A DNA stretch of 64,000 bases, taken from contig NW_026515543.1 in assembly GCF_014898815.1 (NCBI RefSeq), forward strand, positions 4,092,001 through 4,156,000, read 5' to 3'. A program made the position numbers and the translations under genes. The stretch is from Panonychus citri. Its lineage: Eukaryota; Arthropoda; Arachnida; Trombidiformes; Tetranychidae. The notes beneath the pieces are model-generated. The model was not told where the DNA came from, searched no databases, and saw only the letters and a list, made by a program, of their open reading frames with translations. Shown here piece after piece: positions 25,225 through 38,389 of the stretch (its first letter is position 1; each line of letters starts with the position of its first letter).

Positions 25225-26244
25225 TCATTTACTCTAAATCTTTTCAATAACACTTAACTTTTTTTTTCTTCATCTAAATTGTTTACAAATAATATTTTAA
25301 TTGTAATAAAAAGCTTTAAATTTCATTATGAATTAGATCAATTTCTCAAACAATTAAATTATTAATATTTTCCTCCATGTTAATTGTTACCTGATCTTTG
25401 CTGCCATCTCTCGGTTAATTTAGTTAGTAATGATGATAAAGTGATTGATATTTCAATGATTTAATTGTTAACAATCAAATCATCTAGATCGTCCTGATTA
25501 GTTGATTGTGTTAGATTATCACTTTAAGATATTACTAATTGTTAATTTAACTTTCTAAAGCATTTAATTATCATTAATATTGCTCAATGATTTTAATTGT
25601 AGCTAATTTTTCATCGAGACAATTAACTAAATTTAATTGACAATCAGTCGTTTATATCCCGATAGTTATTTACTTTCAAGTTGATTAAAATTAATCACTC
25701 ATTCATTTTTACTCCAACTTTTAACTACAATTATCACAACAATTAACATGCTTTTATTAATCAGAATCTCTGATGAAAAAGTTAATCGTGATTTTTTTTG
25801 TCAATCAATTTGTACTTCGAGAAATTAATCAATGAGATTAGTTAATACATTCATCAATTCATTGAACAATCAATGACCCAACCAATAAATTAAAGATGAA
25901 AATTAATTGTAATGATTAACTAATTTGTTTCTTCTCAAGTTGAAAATTTTTCTTGTTCTTCCAACAGGAAAATATAAACACTTCTAATGATATTATTGAT
26001 GTTATCCAATTGTTTTATTAATCATCTACAATTAAGGCCTTCTTATCATTTAGTTAACAATGTAACCATGGTAGTAATCAGTTAATTGTTGACTTTCTTG
26101 AAATCAGGTAGAAAGACCAATCTATTCATATTCTTAGGCGTTGCCACCATCTTTGTTACAGTTAATCATAACTGTACTCAGTTTAATATAATAAGTTATT
26201 AATTTTTTTAATTCTGTTTCGAATTGACAATTTAAACAATCAAA
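25225..26244. other. Intergenic region, ACSL / mesh
   Basis: Holds the ACSL 3' UTR (AATAAA at 25305-25310) and the mesh 5' flank. Otherwise AT-rich, and no gene is seen. Confidence 0.6.
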
Positions 26245-29200
26245 ATGTTGACCAGATTGTCACTAATCATCTTGGGTAAGTAAAATTATTAATTAACACA
26301 AACCAGAAAGTAGAAATTAATTACTTTTCTTTCCCAACAATTAATGTGATTTCCATTTTTAGCTTTGTGGCTGATTGAAAAGACAACTGGTCAATCGGAA
26401 AGACAAGGTAAGTTTAATTAGTGATTTAATGATTTAGTTAGACGACAATTAGAGAAAATTAACAATCATATCCATCGTAATTAAATTTAATTGAGTTAAT
26501 TGCGCGACTGTTGTTAATTCTTTGTTTTAGTTGATTAGATTACTAAAATTATCTATTGAGATCTGAATGGAATTAGCAAGAAAATTGTTCATATTGATGT
26601 TTAATTTTCTCAATTAAACTGATTGTTGATTGTCCATTTAAATTAAATTCTACAATCAATTGAATCGATTAATAATCAGTTAATCATGATGATGAGTCAT
26701 TTTTCCGTTAATTGTCTTCACTGATAGTTTATTAATATGTTATGATTTCAACAATTAAGTGTAAATGAGAGTGATGAAGAGGAAGAAATTAGTTAATTAA
26801 TAACTAGAACAGATTAAACGACAATTACCTTGAAAGAGAGATAATTAAGAAGGGGAAAAATTAGATTGTTGATTATCAATTGACAATCAAAGTTAATATA
26901 ACAAGACAACAACAACAATTAAACAAGTTTCTTGGGCCTCAATTTTTAATTAATTGATAAAAATAGTAAAGTAAACAAATTGTTTCCCAAAAACTAATGA
27001 AGGAAAACTACATAATAATAATTGTAATCAAATGATTGACTAAATTGTTTCATTAATTAGGAACATTATATGGGAATGTTTATCCTGGAAGTTCATTACG
27101 AATTAATCCAGTTATGACCCCAGAACTTCAAGATCAACGGAGACAATTAATGTACCCATACAATTTGTCGTACATTTTGGACATTAATCAAAATAAACCG
27201 ATTCACGATCAACCTTTATCGTTTCGTTTACCTTTCTTTGGGTTCGAGTTCAATTACGCTTATGTCCAGTTGAATGGTCATCTCGCCTTCAACAAGGGTC
27301 TATTGTCCTATCGGTTCCCATTGCAATTCCCTATGCAACCAACTGACCCACTCTCGGAAGAGGATCCATCTTTAATTGCTATTTGGTTTGCCCAACAAGA
27401 TATTCCTGGACAAACAGAAATACCAAGTAAGTGATTAACTTAATTGTGTTGATTTAGATGAGAAAATTTAGATGAAATTTGATTACGTGAGATGGTTCAG
27501 ATTAAGGTTTAATCTTAATTGAAATTTTTTCTTATTCTTCATCTAATTAATTGTTGTTACAATTTAGAGAGAGAGGGAGAGAGAAAGTCAGAATTAAATT
27601 AATGATGATTGTGAAAATTGTAAAACCTTAAATTAGTATCAAAGTTGATTGAACAATAAACTTAAACAATTAGTGTTTGAGTAGCCAAACAATCAAGAAA
27701 GTATCACAGTAATTAATTAAATGTAAATGAAAAGGTTAACAAGGGTTAACCAAAACAATGATTAAATTATCTATTAAGATTATGTGGTAACAATTAACAT
27801 TTGAACATTTTTCAACATTCAACAATTGTAATTGTCTTTGCTGATGGTTAATCATTAATCGTTATTGTTTTTCATGTTAATTGTTTTTAATTAGATGCTG
27901 GTGTTTACCTGCAAATGGTTATCATGGAGCAAGAAACTAATACAACTTTAAGGGATCGATTGATTCTTGATTTTCGAGAGGGTATGATCGGTGCCGCTGA
28001 TTTTACACCCAAATTTGCAATGATAATTACCTGGAAAAATATGACTTTTGTTGCTCGACGTGAAGAGAAACCACTTAAGGTAAATTGTGATAACAATTAA
28101 CTAATCATTTCAGACGATCTAATATCCTACTTGTTACAGACTAATTCTTATCAAATGGTTTTGGCTACAGATGAAATGAGAACCTACGTTATGTTTAATT
28201 ACGAGCAAGTTGAATGGATCACGTCCAAAGATAATTACGATGGACTTAAAGGTCCACCGGCTTTTGTAAGATTTTCGATCGGCCATTTTGTTGATTGTTT
28301 GGAGTTTAATTGTTATTGATGTTTCTTTTTAGATTGGTTTTAATGCTGGAAACACAACCCGTGCTTTTGAATATAAACCTTACTCGCAAGAACCGAGAGT
28401 TAAGATTATGACCCAAAGAGGTTTCGGTAATGGTTTGGAGGGTCGATACTTTTTCCAAATCGATGAGGAAATTTGGCCTGGTTGTTGTATTAATAAAGAT
28501 CTTAATCCCAATTTGAAAGATCGACTTCCTTTGACGTTTTTCCCTCGATGGGGTCACATGTTAGGTGGTACATTGGTCAATGTAACTGGACCTTGTTTCG
28601 AGCCTGATGATATAATTACGTGTAATTTTGATAATCAAGTGGCCAAAGGCATTTATCGTGATCCCAATCATGCAACTTGTATTTCACCTCCCGTCTTTTA
28701 TCACGGTTACATTGATTTGTCCATAACTGTCCAAGGAAAGACCATTTTCTTGGGTCGTTATTATGTTCGTAAGTACAAGTTTAAGGCCAAAAGTCGTATT
28801 GTATTCATTTTTTTTCTCAATACTTTCTATTTAGAGCCTCCCGATATCGCTGACGATGCTGTTGTTGTTCTCGACGATATGGATCGATTGGAAAGTCCTG
28901 AAAAATTGACCATCAAATGGAAACCCGAAAGACTCGCGTGGCTTCCTGACGCTCCAGTTTCTATTTCTCTTTGGGGTTATCGAGAATCTTCTGACCTTTA
29001 TCCGAAGTTGACCTTTATTGATACTCTTGAAGAAGGTGTTCGACTCGGTGCTCAACAGGCTGATCTTTTGACCGAAAGATATCGTGATCGTGTTAATCAT
29101 GGAGCTACTGATCTACTTTTTGGCTTCATTGCGATCAATTTAACCAACCCAACGATTTTAGGTAAACAAATAACCCAATCACCTATGATCTGGTCTCGAG

Positions 29201-32200
29201 CGATGCCACTTGCTTGGTACTTCCGACGACAATGGGAACGAGAATATGGTCTCAATGGAAGGTGGAAAAATTATCTATGTAATGACTGGTATGAGAAGGA
29301 GAAATACGGAGATGCTTTTGCGACCACAGTTTTCCGATGTCCTTGTACTCGATTACAAGCTGATCTTGATAGAGGTCGATTCTCACCCGACCTGGAATGT
29401 AACATTCAGGATAGAAAGTGTGAAATCTTTCACAAAGGTGCTCAACATTGTGTCGTAACTGGAAGACCTTCGTAAGTACTAATCTCGTGAAACTCGTCTG
29501 AATTTTTCAAACCTAATCTGAAACTTTCGTTATCATAATAGAATCGGAGGTTCAGGTCAATCGTGCTGCTACGATGATTACATGGAACTACTTCAAACAG
29601 CAGACACAATGTACGGCGGGCGACCATCGAAAGCCTTCATGTATGGTAAACATCCGTTTAAGATGCGAATGATGGTGAGAATCAATTGGTACTTAGATCA
29701 AGTCGATTTCTAACCTTGGCTCTTGAAATTTTCTTTTCTGATATTAGATTCCCGTTCTATCGTCATATCTGCACGATGTAATGCCTTTCTTTTTCTGCTG
29801 TAAATGGCAACCGGAAGAAGATGATTCCGATACCTGTCAAAAGTACAACTATTGGCGAACTTCACAAGATTGTTCTTCTTATCAAGCACCCGGAATCGCT
29901 TCGATTTATGGTGATCCACATTTCGTTACCTTCGATAATCATTCGTACACCTTCAATGGTAAAGGAGAGTTTGTTTTATCTCGAGTTGAAGATGCAAGTG
30001 CCAAAATAGGTGAGAATTTTTTTCTTTTCATTTTTTTCTCGTTCGATTGAGATATTAACGTTGATGTCCATTTATTCAGAGGTACAAGCGCGATTTGAAC
30101 AAGTACCAAGGAAACTGAGAATTGATCAGAACATTAATGCAACTTATTTGACTGCAATCGCTGCTCGGGACAATCAATCTGCAACAGTTGAGTTTCGTAT
30201 TAGGCCAAAAGCCGCTCGTTGGCGATACCAAATGTACTGTATCGTTGATAGAGAATATGTTTTCTTCTGGGATGCTTCACTTCGAGTTCAAAATTTCCGA
30301 GGTGTGACTTTGTACCAACCGGCTGATATTCGAAATATGTCTCATATTATCGCCATGTTTGATTCGGGTGCTGGAGTTGAGGTTATGGCCAACGGAGGAT
30401 CGATGACGGTTCATGTTTATTTACCTCCATTGTTCCAGGTAATATAAACAAATCATTCGAGTTGTTAGATTGGTACTCATTTGTTTTCTTTTTCGTTTCA
30501 GAATAAAACTTATGGATTATTAGGATTCTATTCTAGTGATAAGTTTGACGATTTCATGTTACCAAATGGAGCGGGAAGGGTACCGATAACAACGGGAATG
30601 GAGGATCTTCATAATCGATTCGGTAAAAGTTGGAGAGTGGCCGAAGGGTCAGATAAACCGGGTGTTGGTCATTCTCTGTTTTGGCATGATGCCTTTTCCT
30701 TTGCAGCTTATGATGACCTCAACTTTATTCCAGAATACAGATTACCCCCTGAAGAACTCCGATTACCCGACTCGAAGCGTCACCTCGAAGCTGAAATGAA
30801 ATCAATTTGTGCCGATTCAGTCACCTGTAAATATGATTACATAATGACTCTTGATCCTGCATTCGCAAAAGTTTCAAAAACTCATGAAACATGGGCTCAT
30901 GAACTTCAGTTAGCAGCCAATATGACAGGTAAGTTACCTTGATAATCAATAAGATTAATCAATCATCTAATTAACGACTAAATTGTGAGAGGAAACAAAA
31001 AAGTTAGAAAGAAAAATGAAAATGAAAATGAAAATTATCTTCATTAGTAGTTATCATTGCAATAAGTAAATTACGACGATGATTTTGGTTAATGATGATG
31101 ATTAAAGTAAACAATTGATTCCTCATGTTTACTGAGGTGACAAACGGTAATCACCCTTATCAACCTTATCATTAAACCTGAACAATCAACAATCATAATA
31201 TAAATTGTTAGAAGGTAATTCAAACCAAGTGAACACAAAATGCTTTTCAACAGTTAATTACCTAATTGTCTTCAAATGATGATAATAAACACCGTTATAG
31301 TCTTCCAATGATAATAATTTAAAGTTAATTGAGTTAAATTAAATCGTCAACTAGAAAACCGATTTAATTATTTGAATTGGAAAATTAGACAAATCAAATG
31401 ATCCAATATTGTTTATGGATTATTATATTGATACACTTATCATGGTGATTCACTTGAGATACTTTGATTGTTTAATCAGATAAAGACAATAATTATTACC
31501 TTGATTGCAATCATTGATAGTAAATATAATTACCTTTTAGAAATCATTTTTCCAATGGTATTAATATGGTTGATTGTTTGTTTCCTGTAAACAATTAGAT
31601 GATTAATCAAAATGGAGAAAGTTTCAAAGAGAAACAAACAAGTGGATTAGAAAATGTCCAGCAATTAATCTTAATTGTCTAATTAATTTAGTTCGAAGAT
31701 GTCCAGCTTTACCCAAACCTCGATTCGGACGGAAAACGGAAAACAAATACTATCCTGGAATTACCGTTAGATTTGCTTGTGATGACGGATATCGATTAGT
31801 GGGACACGAGTACCGATGGTGTCGATCCGATGGCCTTTGGTCTTGGGGTTATGAGGCTCAATGTATCAGTAAGTCTTTCGAACGAACGAAAAAAACAACA
31901 ATTAAACTAATTTTCGATCTTAATTGTCCATTGATTAGGTACTGGTTCTTATGCTGGATTTTTATCCTTGTACATTTTTGGAGTTATAATTCCGATCGTT
32001 TTGATCTTAACTTGTTGTATTTTCTGTCTATTAAGATCCAATAGACGAGCTTATGATCACTACACAGGTGAACCTGGAATGTAAGTTAATTGTTGCATTG
32101 ATTGTTGTTCACAATTTACTGATTGCTAATTGTTTTCCAACCTTTTAGACATCCTGGTTTCAATGAATTCAATACAAAAATGTACCAGAAATCAAGTCAA

Positions 32201-32278
32201 CCCAAAGAGACACAAATGTTACAAAGCAAACCAGTGGCTTCGATACCCACTCAGGCCATTGAAGCAGAAATTAATTAA
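26245..32278 (+). CDS. mesh: Mesh (NIDO-AMOP-vWD-sushi membrane protein)
   Basis: Fourteen exons keep frame to give 1151 residues: 26245-26275, 26363-26407, 27061-27426, 27895-28079, 28140-28265, 28333-28768, 28835-29471, 29542-29674, 29748-30009, 30080-30438, 30502-30928, 31692-31868, 31939-32080, 32149-32278. Order of parts: signal peptide; NIDO-like N-terminal region ('FFGFEFNYAYVQLNGHLAFN'); an IPT/TIG-like segment ('LGGTLVNVTGPCF'); AMOP domain with CC pairs ('GQSCCYDDYMELLQ', 'FFFCCKW'); vWD domain ('GDPHFVTFDNHSYTFNGKGE'); sushi/CCP module (about 31692-31868); one membrane span ('FGVIIPIVLILTCCIFCLL'); and a short cytosolic tail. This architecture is that of arthropod Mesh, which organises smooth septate junctions in gut epithelium with Ssk and Tsp2A. 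Length and order match the family. Confidence 0.93.
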
Positions 32279-32675
32279 TTAATTGTTCATCTTCATCTTT
32301 CCCATCATCATTTAATCATCATCTTTTTACAAAGTCAACTGCCTTTTCTTTATCATCACAATTTAATCAATTTAAATATGCTTTTCTTTTTCTTTTTCTT
32401 CTCACTTTTCTCTTTTTCGACTCTTTTTTTTCTAAATTAACAATTAAATACAATTTATGATTATTATTATTGATTAAAAAAAATATATAAGTAACTTTTC
32501 ATCAAGTTTTAATTTTGTGCAATCATTTTAATTAATAACAATCTCATTCAAAACGATTGATATTAGCTTTTTTTTATGGAACAACAGTTATATAAAATTG
32601 ATTAAGAGTAAATTGTTGATTAAGCCATCAGCTGAGTGAGATGAGGGAAATGTTTAAAAGTATCAATTTGTTTAG
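32279..32675. other. Convergent intergenic region, mesh / RFC1
   Basis: Mesh 3' UTR with CATCATCTT-type and T-rich low-complexity DNA, running into the RFC1 3' end. No gene is seen. Confidence 0.6.
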
Positions 32676-35049
32676 TTAAAAATAAACGATAAGTTGATTG
32701 AGTTCATTTGGGTGTTCGTTTGAACCAATCGCTGATTTTAGCCTCTTTTTTGGTTCCTTGAGGAGAGATCTCGTTATCAGATGAGGCGGGACGTTTATTA
32801 GAATTTTTGCAACGGGAGTTGGTTTAATTTCTGGTTTCTTTTCTTTAGGAGCTGCTTTTCCTCGACCATTCGTAGTTCCTGCTGGTGCTTTACCATTGGT
32901 CTTTTCTTTGGGAGTTGGTGATTGACCGTTGGTTTCGGCTTTCGATGCCGCTGCTTTACCTTTACCTTTACCTCCTTTTGTCGGCTTCTCACTTGGCTCT
33001 ACTTTTCTTTTCTTGGCAGGACCATTTTTCGCTCCTCCTTTTGCTTTTGGACTCTCTTTGGTTTTTATTTCGATTCCATCTTTGGTAATTCCACTCGTGA
33101 GCTTTTTTTCATCCACAGGCTCTTCTTCCTCTTCACTTTCTTCCTCATCTCCTTCTTCAAGTTCAGTTGGAGCTGCTTTTCGCTTTTTACCCTTCAAATC
33201 CAACGCACTTTGATAGGGTAAGAGGGTCGATGATGCGTTACATTGTTTGGTTAAAGCGGCTTTTGTTGCGGGACTAATCTCACTGGTTGGGTTCTTTTCA
33301 TTAGACCAGAGAAATTCCAACATGCAATCAAGATCTCCCTTTCGAATACAATAGTGGTTCATTACATCCAGAATTTTAGGAATTGCGTTAGTTTGCTCTA
33401 ATCTTAGGGGTTTGTAGATCTTTTCTCGTAAGATAGGAATATAATCTAAATTTATTGTAGTTTTGTTGCTGTTAACACGTAAACTCATGTGCATTTTGAG
33501 TTCTTGAATGAGTCTATCCTTTTTGTTACCAGCAGAGATTTTACCGAGCATTTTGGGAAATTCAATTTGTCCATTTAAATGGCCTCTCATATAATAACTG
33601 GGGAGAACAGTGGAGAAAGCTGATTGCATGGGAAGTAATGACCAATTGTTTGTTGATCTTATTTCTTTTTCAAATAAATTGGAAAATGCAATTGATTGAA
33701 TAGCTTTAGCTCCAAGCTCAAGTTTCTTCCTTGATTCATTTCTAAACAAACAAATAGAGAAAAAAATCATCAAAATGATCATTAGAAATCTTTCACTTTT
33801 AACTTTTTATAGAGTAAAGAAAAATTAATCCTCACCTTGATACACCATTGGGCTGGACAACAGGGTAATTTTCATGAACAAATAAAGGCATCAACGAATA
33901 ATCTGAAAAGAAAAGATCAGATCTATCGTTGAAGCTCATTTGTTTTCCAGCTTCAGTAGTAAATAATTTTTTCAAAGCATCAAATGGTCCCTAATAGAAA
34001 ATTAGAAGAAAATTATTAGCAATAGGAAAACAAATAGAGATGAAATTGACTAATTGATATACTTACTAATTTGACATCTTTGATGACTTTTTGTTGTTTA
34101 AAATCAACCTTTTCACCTTTTTTAGCTGTAGCCAACAATGAAACGAAATGTAAAACTTGTCTAATATCTTGATTAGAGGAAATAATAAGCTCATTGAGAG
34201 CATCAGCGCTTATCTTGATTCCTTCCTTGAAACAAACTGACAACATATGGGCCTTGATTTGTTCAACTCTTGGCCTGGTGAACCGCAAATCAAAACAATA
34301 ATTAACAAGACTTCTCATTTTAGGATGAGATCTGTCGTTGCAAATACATATGATGGGCATATGTGTCTTTTGAATTAATTTGATTAATTCAGCAACACCT
34401 CCACGGTCCTCGTTACCTGCCATACCATCAACTTCATCCATAATTAAAACATGCTTAGATGAGAGATTGGAACTGACTTTAGAACCAATGTCGGAAAAGG
34501 TTCGATTCGATAGAAGATTTGAAACCACTTCTGTGAGAGATTTTTTACTCCTTGTGTCCGAAGCATTTAACTCAGTGTAGGTGAAACCAAGTTCTTTACA
34601 AACTAAAGTGGCTGATGTTGTTTTACCAACACCTGGAGGTCCAGAGAGTAGAGCGGCCTTAAACCCAGCACCATCGTCCGAAGCCCATTTACCGAAACCA
34701 GGTTTCTTTCCATAATTGGATTTCCAATATTGTAACCAATGGGTTAACTTTTTAACATTACTTTTAGGACCATGTTGACCAATTACTTTTTCTGAACAAA
34801 GAGGTTTATATTTCTCGACGAATAGTGATTCCTAAATTTACCAATTCAATTGAAACACGGACACAAATAAAAAGAAATCCATCCAAGAAAAGAAACAAAC
34901 ACCAACCAAAAATTGAAGAAAAGAAAACAGAAAAAAAAGAGAAAAACAAAAACAAACCGAATTTAGTTAATGATTACAGGTTATTAAACAATTTTCTACA
35001 AACCAATGAAGTAGACAAAAAGCGTAATTAGCAACAATTAACTTACCAT
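32676..35049 (-). CDS. RFC1: Replication factor C large subunit, N-terminally short
   Basis: Exons 35049-35047 (only the ATG), 34831-34067, 33990-33836 and 33741-32676 keep frame to 662 residues. RFC1 is the large subunit of the clamp loader that opens PCNA at primer ends. Seen: 'ESLFVEKYKPLCSEKVIGQ' at the start, Walker A 'GPPGVGKTTSA' (~65), Walker B 'VLIMDEVDGM', the sensor region ICNDRSHPKMRSL, then the RFC1-specific C-terminal domain ('AFSTVLPSYYMRGHLNGQ'). A Lys/Glu/Pro-rich tail follows. Vertebrate RFC1 is about 1150 residues with a BRCT domain and long basic region before the AAA+ module; here nothing precedes the module. The end of the reading frame also looks shifted: the +1 frame after an A5 run at about 32805-32809 gives a more RFC1-like Lys-rich end stopping at 32704 (see findings). 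Confidence 0.9.
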
Positions 35050-35381
35050 TTTCGATTAATGATCAATTAAATTACCCAAACAAACAAAGATCTCAAAGCG
35101 GGAATCATAATTGTTGTGATCTCAATGTGATCACATTGGTTAATCCCAATGGACTTTTCTTCGAAACCAGCGCCATCTACACAATCAGAAAAGAACTTTA
35201 GTTTCCCGGTAAGATTAATCTCTAAGGTTAAAGGCTTCAAGTTGTCATCTTTTTGTTTACAATTAATTGTTGATTATTTTTAATTGTTTGTGTCTTGAGA
35301 TTTTTGTGAATGTGATTTATTTTTGTACCGTTTAATTGATTTTTTGTTAGGTTTTATGGTGTTGTGATTAATTAAATTTGG
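35050..35381. promoter_or_regulatory. Divergent promoter region, RFC1 / XPF
   Basis: About 330 bases separate the start codons of two divergent DNA-metabolism genes. It contains a forkhead-like TTTGTTTACA at about 35260 and GATCTCAATGTGATCACATT, which includes a TGTGATCACA palindrome at about 35128. Both promoters must lie here or just inside the first introns. Shared regulation is inferred. Confidence 0.5.
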
Positions 35382-38020
35382 ATGAACAAGATGCCGATTC
35401 TATTGGAGTTTGAAAAGGAGATGTTGGAAAATCTTTTGGAAGATGATTGTTTAATGATCACTTCTAGAGGTTTACCTCTTGAAAGGGTGGCTAGTGAATT
35501 TATAAGAACTTATAATTTACCTTCTAATCTGATATTTGTTATAAATGCTTCAAACAAGGAGACCAATTTCATCATGACATCGTTAACAATTGGGTCAAAG
35601 GCGGAAGATTATCACCCGAGATCTGTTACTTCAGAGTATTCAGTTAATGAAAGGAAAAAACTTTACTTGGATGGAGGGATTATATTTATCACATCGAGAA
35701 TTTTGGTGGTTGATATGTTGTTGGATCGAATTCCTCTTGAACTAGTCACTGGTCTACTCGTTTTCAAAGCTCACAAGATAGAAGATGAATGTCAGGAAGC
35801 CTTTATTCTCAGGTTATTCCGAATGAAGAATAAAACTGGTTTCATTAAAGGATTTTCTAATATTCCTTCGGCTTTCGTCGGTGGTTTCAATCGAGTCGAT
35901 CGTATCTTAAGGTTCCTTTTCTGTAAAAAGTTATACCTTTGGCCTCGATTTCATGCATCCATCAATCAATCGCTTGAAAGTCGAGCTAAACCCGAGGTTA
36001 TTGAAATAAGACTTTCGCTAAGTGAAAAGATGAAGAACATTCAATTTGCTATCATGGATCTGATCTCAATGTGTCTCAAGGAAATAGGGAAAGCTAATGT
36101 TTCTTTGGTTGTGGATATCGATGAATTAAATGGTAGGTTCTATTTGATTTTAATCATTTGAAATGTGATCACTAATCTTTTTCTAACTTTTCTTTTGAAG
36201 CTGAGAATGCCCTGAGTCCTGGGTTTGATAAATATCTTCGTAAACAATTTGATCCAGTTTGGCATCAACTTAGTTATCGAACGAAAAAATTACTTGATGA
36301 TCTGAAACTATTGGCAGGTCTACTTTTATCTCTCACTGATGACGATTGTATCACTTTCTATAAGATTATCAAGTCAATACGTGATAGTATCAAAATCGAT
36401 GCTAAAGTTTCAGATTGGATATTCTGGGAACCTGCAGAGGTGCTTTTCGTTAGCTCAAAGGAACGTGTTGTTGATTTTGTACAAAATGCTAGTGATCAAC
36501 ATATCGAAATGAATGGAAAATGGGCTTCATATGTGGAAATTGTCGATGAGATTAATTTAGAAATACGAAACAAAGAGTCTGATACTCATGTGATGATCGT
36601 TGTAAATGATGATAGAACTATTCTAAAGTTACAAGATGTTCTCGATAAAGGACCTAAAGCAGTTCTAAATGAAATTTATATCAAAAGTAAATCGATTCTT
36701 GGAGATATAGTTCGACCTGAAACATCTAAACGAGAAGAAACTATGGAAGCACCAAGTAAACGCCGACGAACCATCGAATTAGATCCAAGTATTGTAACAT
36801 TAACTCAGATTGTCCGTCATTATGATAACTACGAAAAGGAGACCAACAAAACGAATGGACAACTTCATTTACATTATCACGCTCTCTCTGAGGGATATTT
36901 ACGGTTTCAAGAGCAGTTAATTCAGTTTGAACCTGAATTTTTTATTCTCTATGATCCAGATATGGGAACAATCAGGCAAATAGAGATTTATCAAGCCTCT
37001 AAAATGTCCCCCGACCAGGCCAAAGTTTATTTCTTCATGTTCGACGGATCCTCAGAGGAGCAAAAATATCTGACAAGTTTACGAAAGGAAAAGGAAGCAT
37101 TTGAAAGTCTAATTAAAGCAAAAGCATCAATGGTTGTTCCAGAAAATAGAGATGGTAAATCAGGTGACAATCCTGATTTAATTCGTGAACCATTATTTAC
37201 TCAAGAAGTGTCCACTCGTCAAGCCGGAGGTCAAGTTGGTCAAGAAATTAAACAATTGATTATCGTTGATATGAGAGAGTTTAGATCTAGTTTACCCTCT
37301 CTAATTCATAAAAGAGGAATTGACATTGAACCAGTAACCATAGAAATCGGTGATTATATTTTAACTCCAGAAACTTGTGTTGAACGTAAATCGATATCCG
37401 ATTTAATTGGTTCCCTTAACAATGGGCGTTTATACAATCAATGTAGTGCAATGACCCGTCACTATAAACGATCAATTATCCTAATTGAGTTTGACCAGAA
37501 TAAATCATTTAACTTCAAAGGTAAATACTGGGGATTGGGTTCGAGGCGATCAGATTCTGATAATCTCGATGTGATGGCTAAACTGGTCCTATTAACGCTA
37601 CACTTTCCCGTTGTCCGAATCATTTGGTCACCATCGCCACACTTTTCAGCGGAGGTGTTTGAATACCTCAAACAGGATAAAGAACAGCCATCGGCTGAGA
37701 AAGCGATATCAATTTCTCAAGAGCAACTTCCAGCCGAACACTTTTTAGACAAATATGATGTAGCCGCTAAAAATTTGCTCCTCAATTTACCAGGGGTCAA
37801 TTTGTATAATGTTTACGCGATAATGAATAAGGTTAAATGTTTCGCTGACCTTATTGACCTCACCAAAGATGAACTAAATCAAGTGTTACACTCACAAACA
37901 AATACCAATGCTTTGTATGATTGTCTTCATTCAAATTTAATCACTTCTTGTGTTAATGATCAACTTGAATTGGCTCGAGGGGCTAAGAAAAGTGTCTTCA
38001 AGAAAATCAAGAAAAAGTGA
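35382..38020 (+). CDS. ERCC4: DNA repair endonuclease XPF (ERCC4 / mei-9)
   Basis: Two exons, 35382-36132 and 36201-38020 (phase 1), encode 856 residues (human XPF 916). XPF pairs with ERCC1 and cuts the damaged strand 5' of lesions in nucleotide excision and crosslink repair. The N-terminal half is the degenerate superfamily-2 helicase-like domain ('EFEKEMLENLLEDDCLMIT', 'DGGIIFITSRILVVDMLLD') without a functional Walker A, as usual in XPF. The nuclease domain has 'IIVDMREFRSSLPSLIHKRG', 'IEIGDYILTPETCVERKSIS' and 'DLIGSLNNGRLYNQC'; the ERKxxxD metal-binding motif is intact near residue 670. The C-terminus has the tandem helix-hairpin-helix region ('LLNLPGVNLYNVYAIMNKV') that binds ERCC1. 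The protein ends in Lys-rich 'KKSVFKKIKKK'. AATAAA is at 38055-38060. Confidence 0.96.
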
Positions 38021-38389
38021 TTATTTTTTAATCTTTAATTGTCATTTAATCAAAAATAAACTCACAGTTTTAAAACTTACAACGATAATCATTAATTAAC
38101 AGTTGATTTGGGTAAACCATTTCTCCTAATCAACAATGAAAATTACCAATTGATTAATTGTAATTCCTATTGTGTGGGTGTCACCAAATTGAGAGCCATC
38201 AAGAAATATGATCAATTTTAATTGTTGATCGGAAACATTTGTAAAATCGACACAGACATTTAACCATTTGTATTAGATTTTGATTAGTTTTTCTAAAACG
38301 AGTGACAATTAACTTTAATAATAATTATTTTCCTAATTGTGATCGTGAATCTAATAACTTTTTACAGTTTAAGTTTCAAGGATTTAATT
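38021..38389. other. Intergenic region, XPF / channel subunit 1
   Basis: XPF 3' UTR with AATAAA at 38055-38060 and the 5' flank of the first channel gene. No gene is seen. Confidence 0.6.

Noticed and set aside
32798..33221. Several alternative-frame open frames inside the RFC1 tail
   Set aside because: Produced by the Lys/Glu/Pro-rich repeats; only the AAA+-linked frame has homology.
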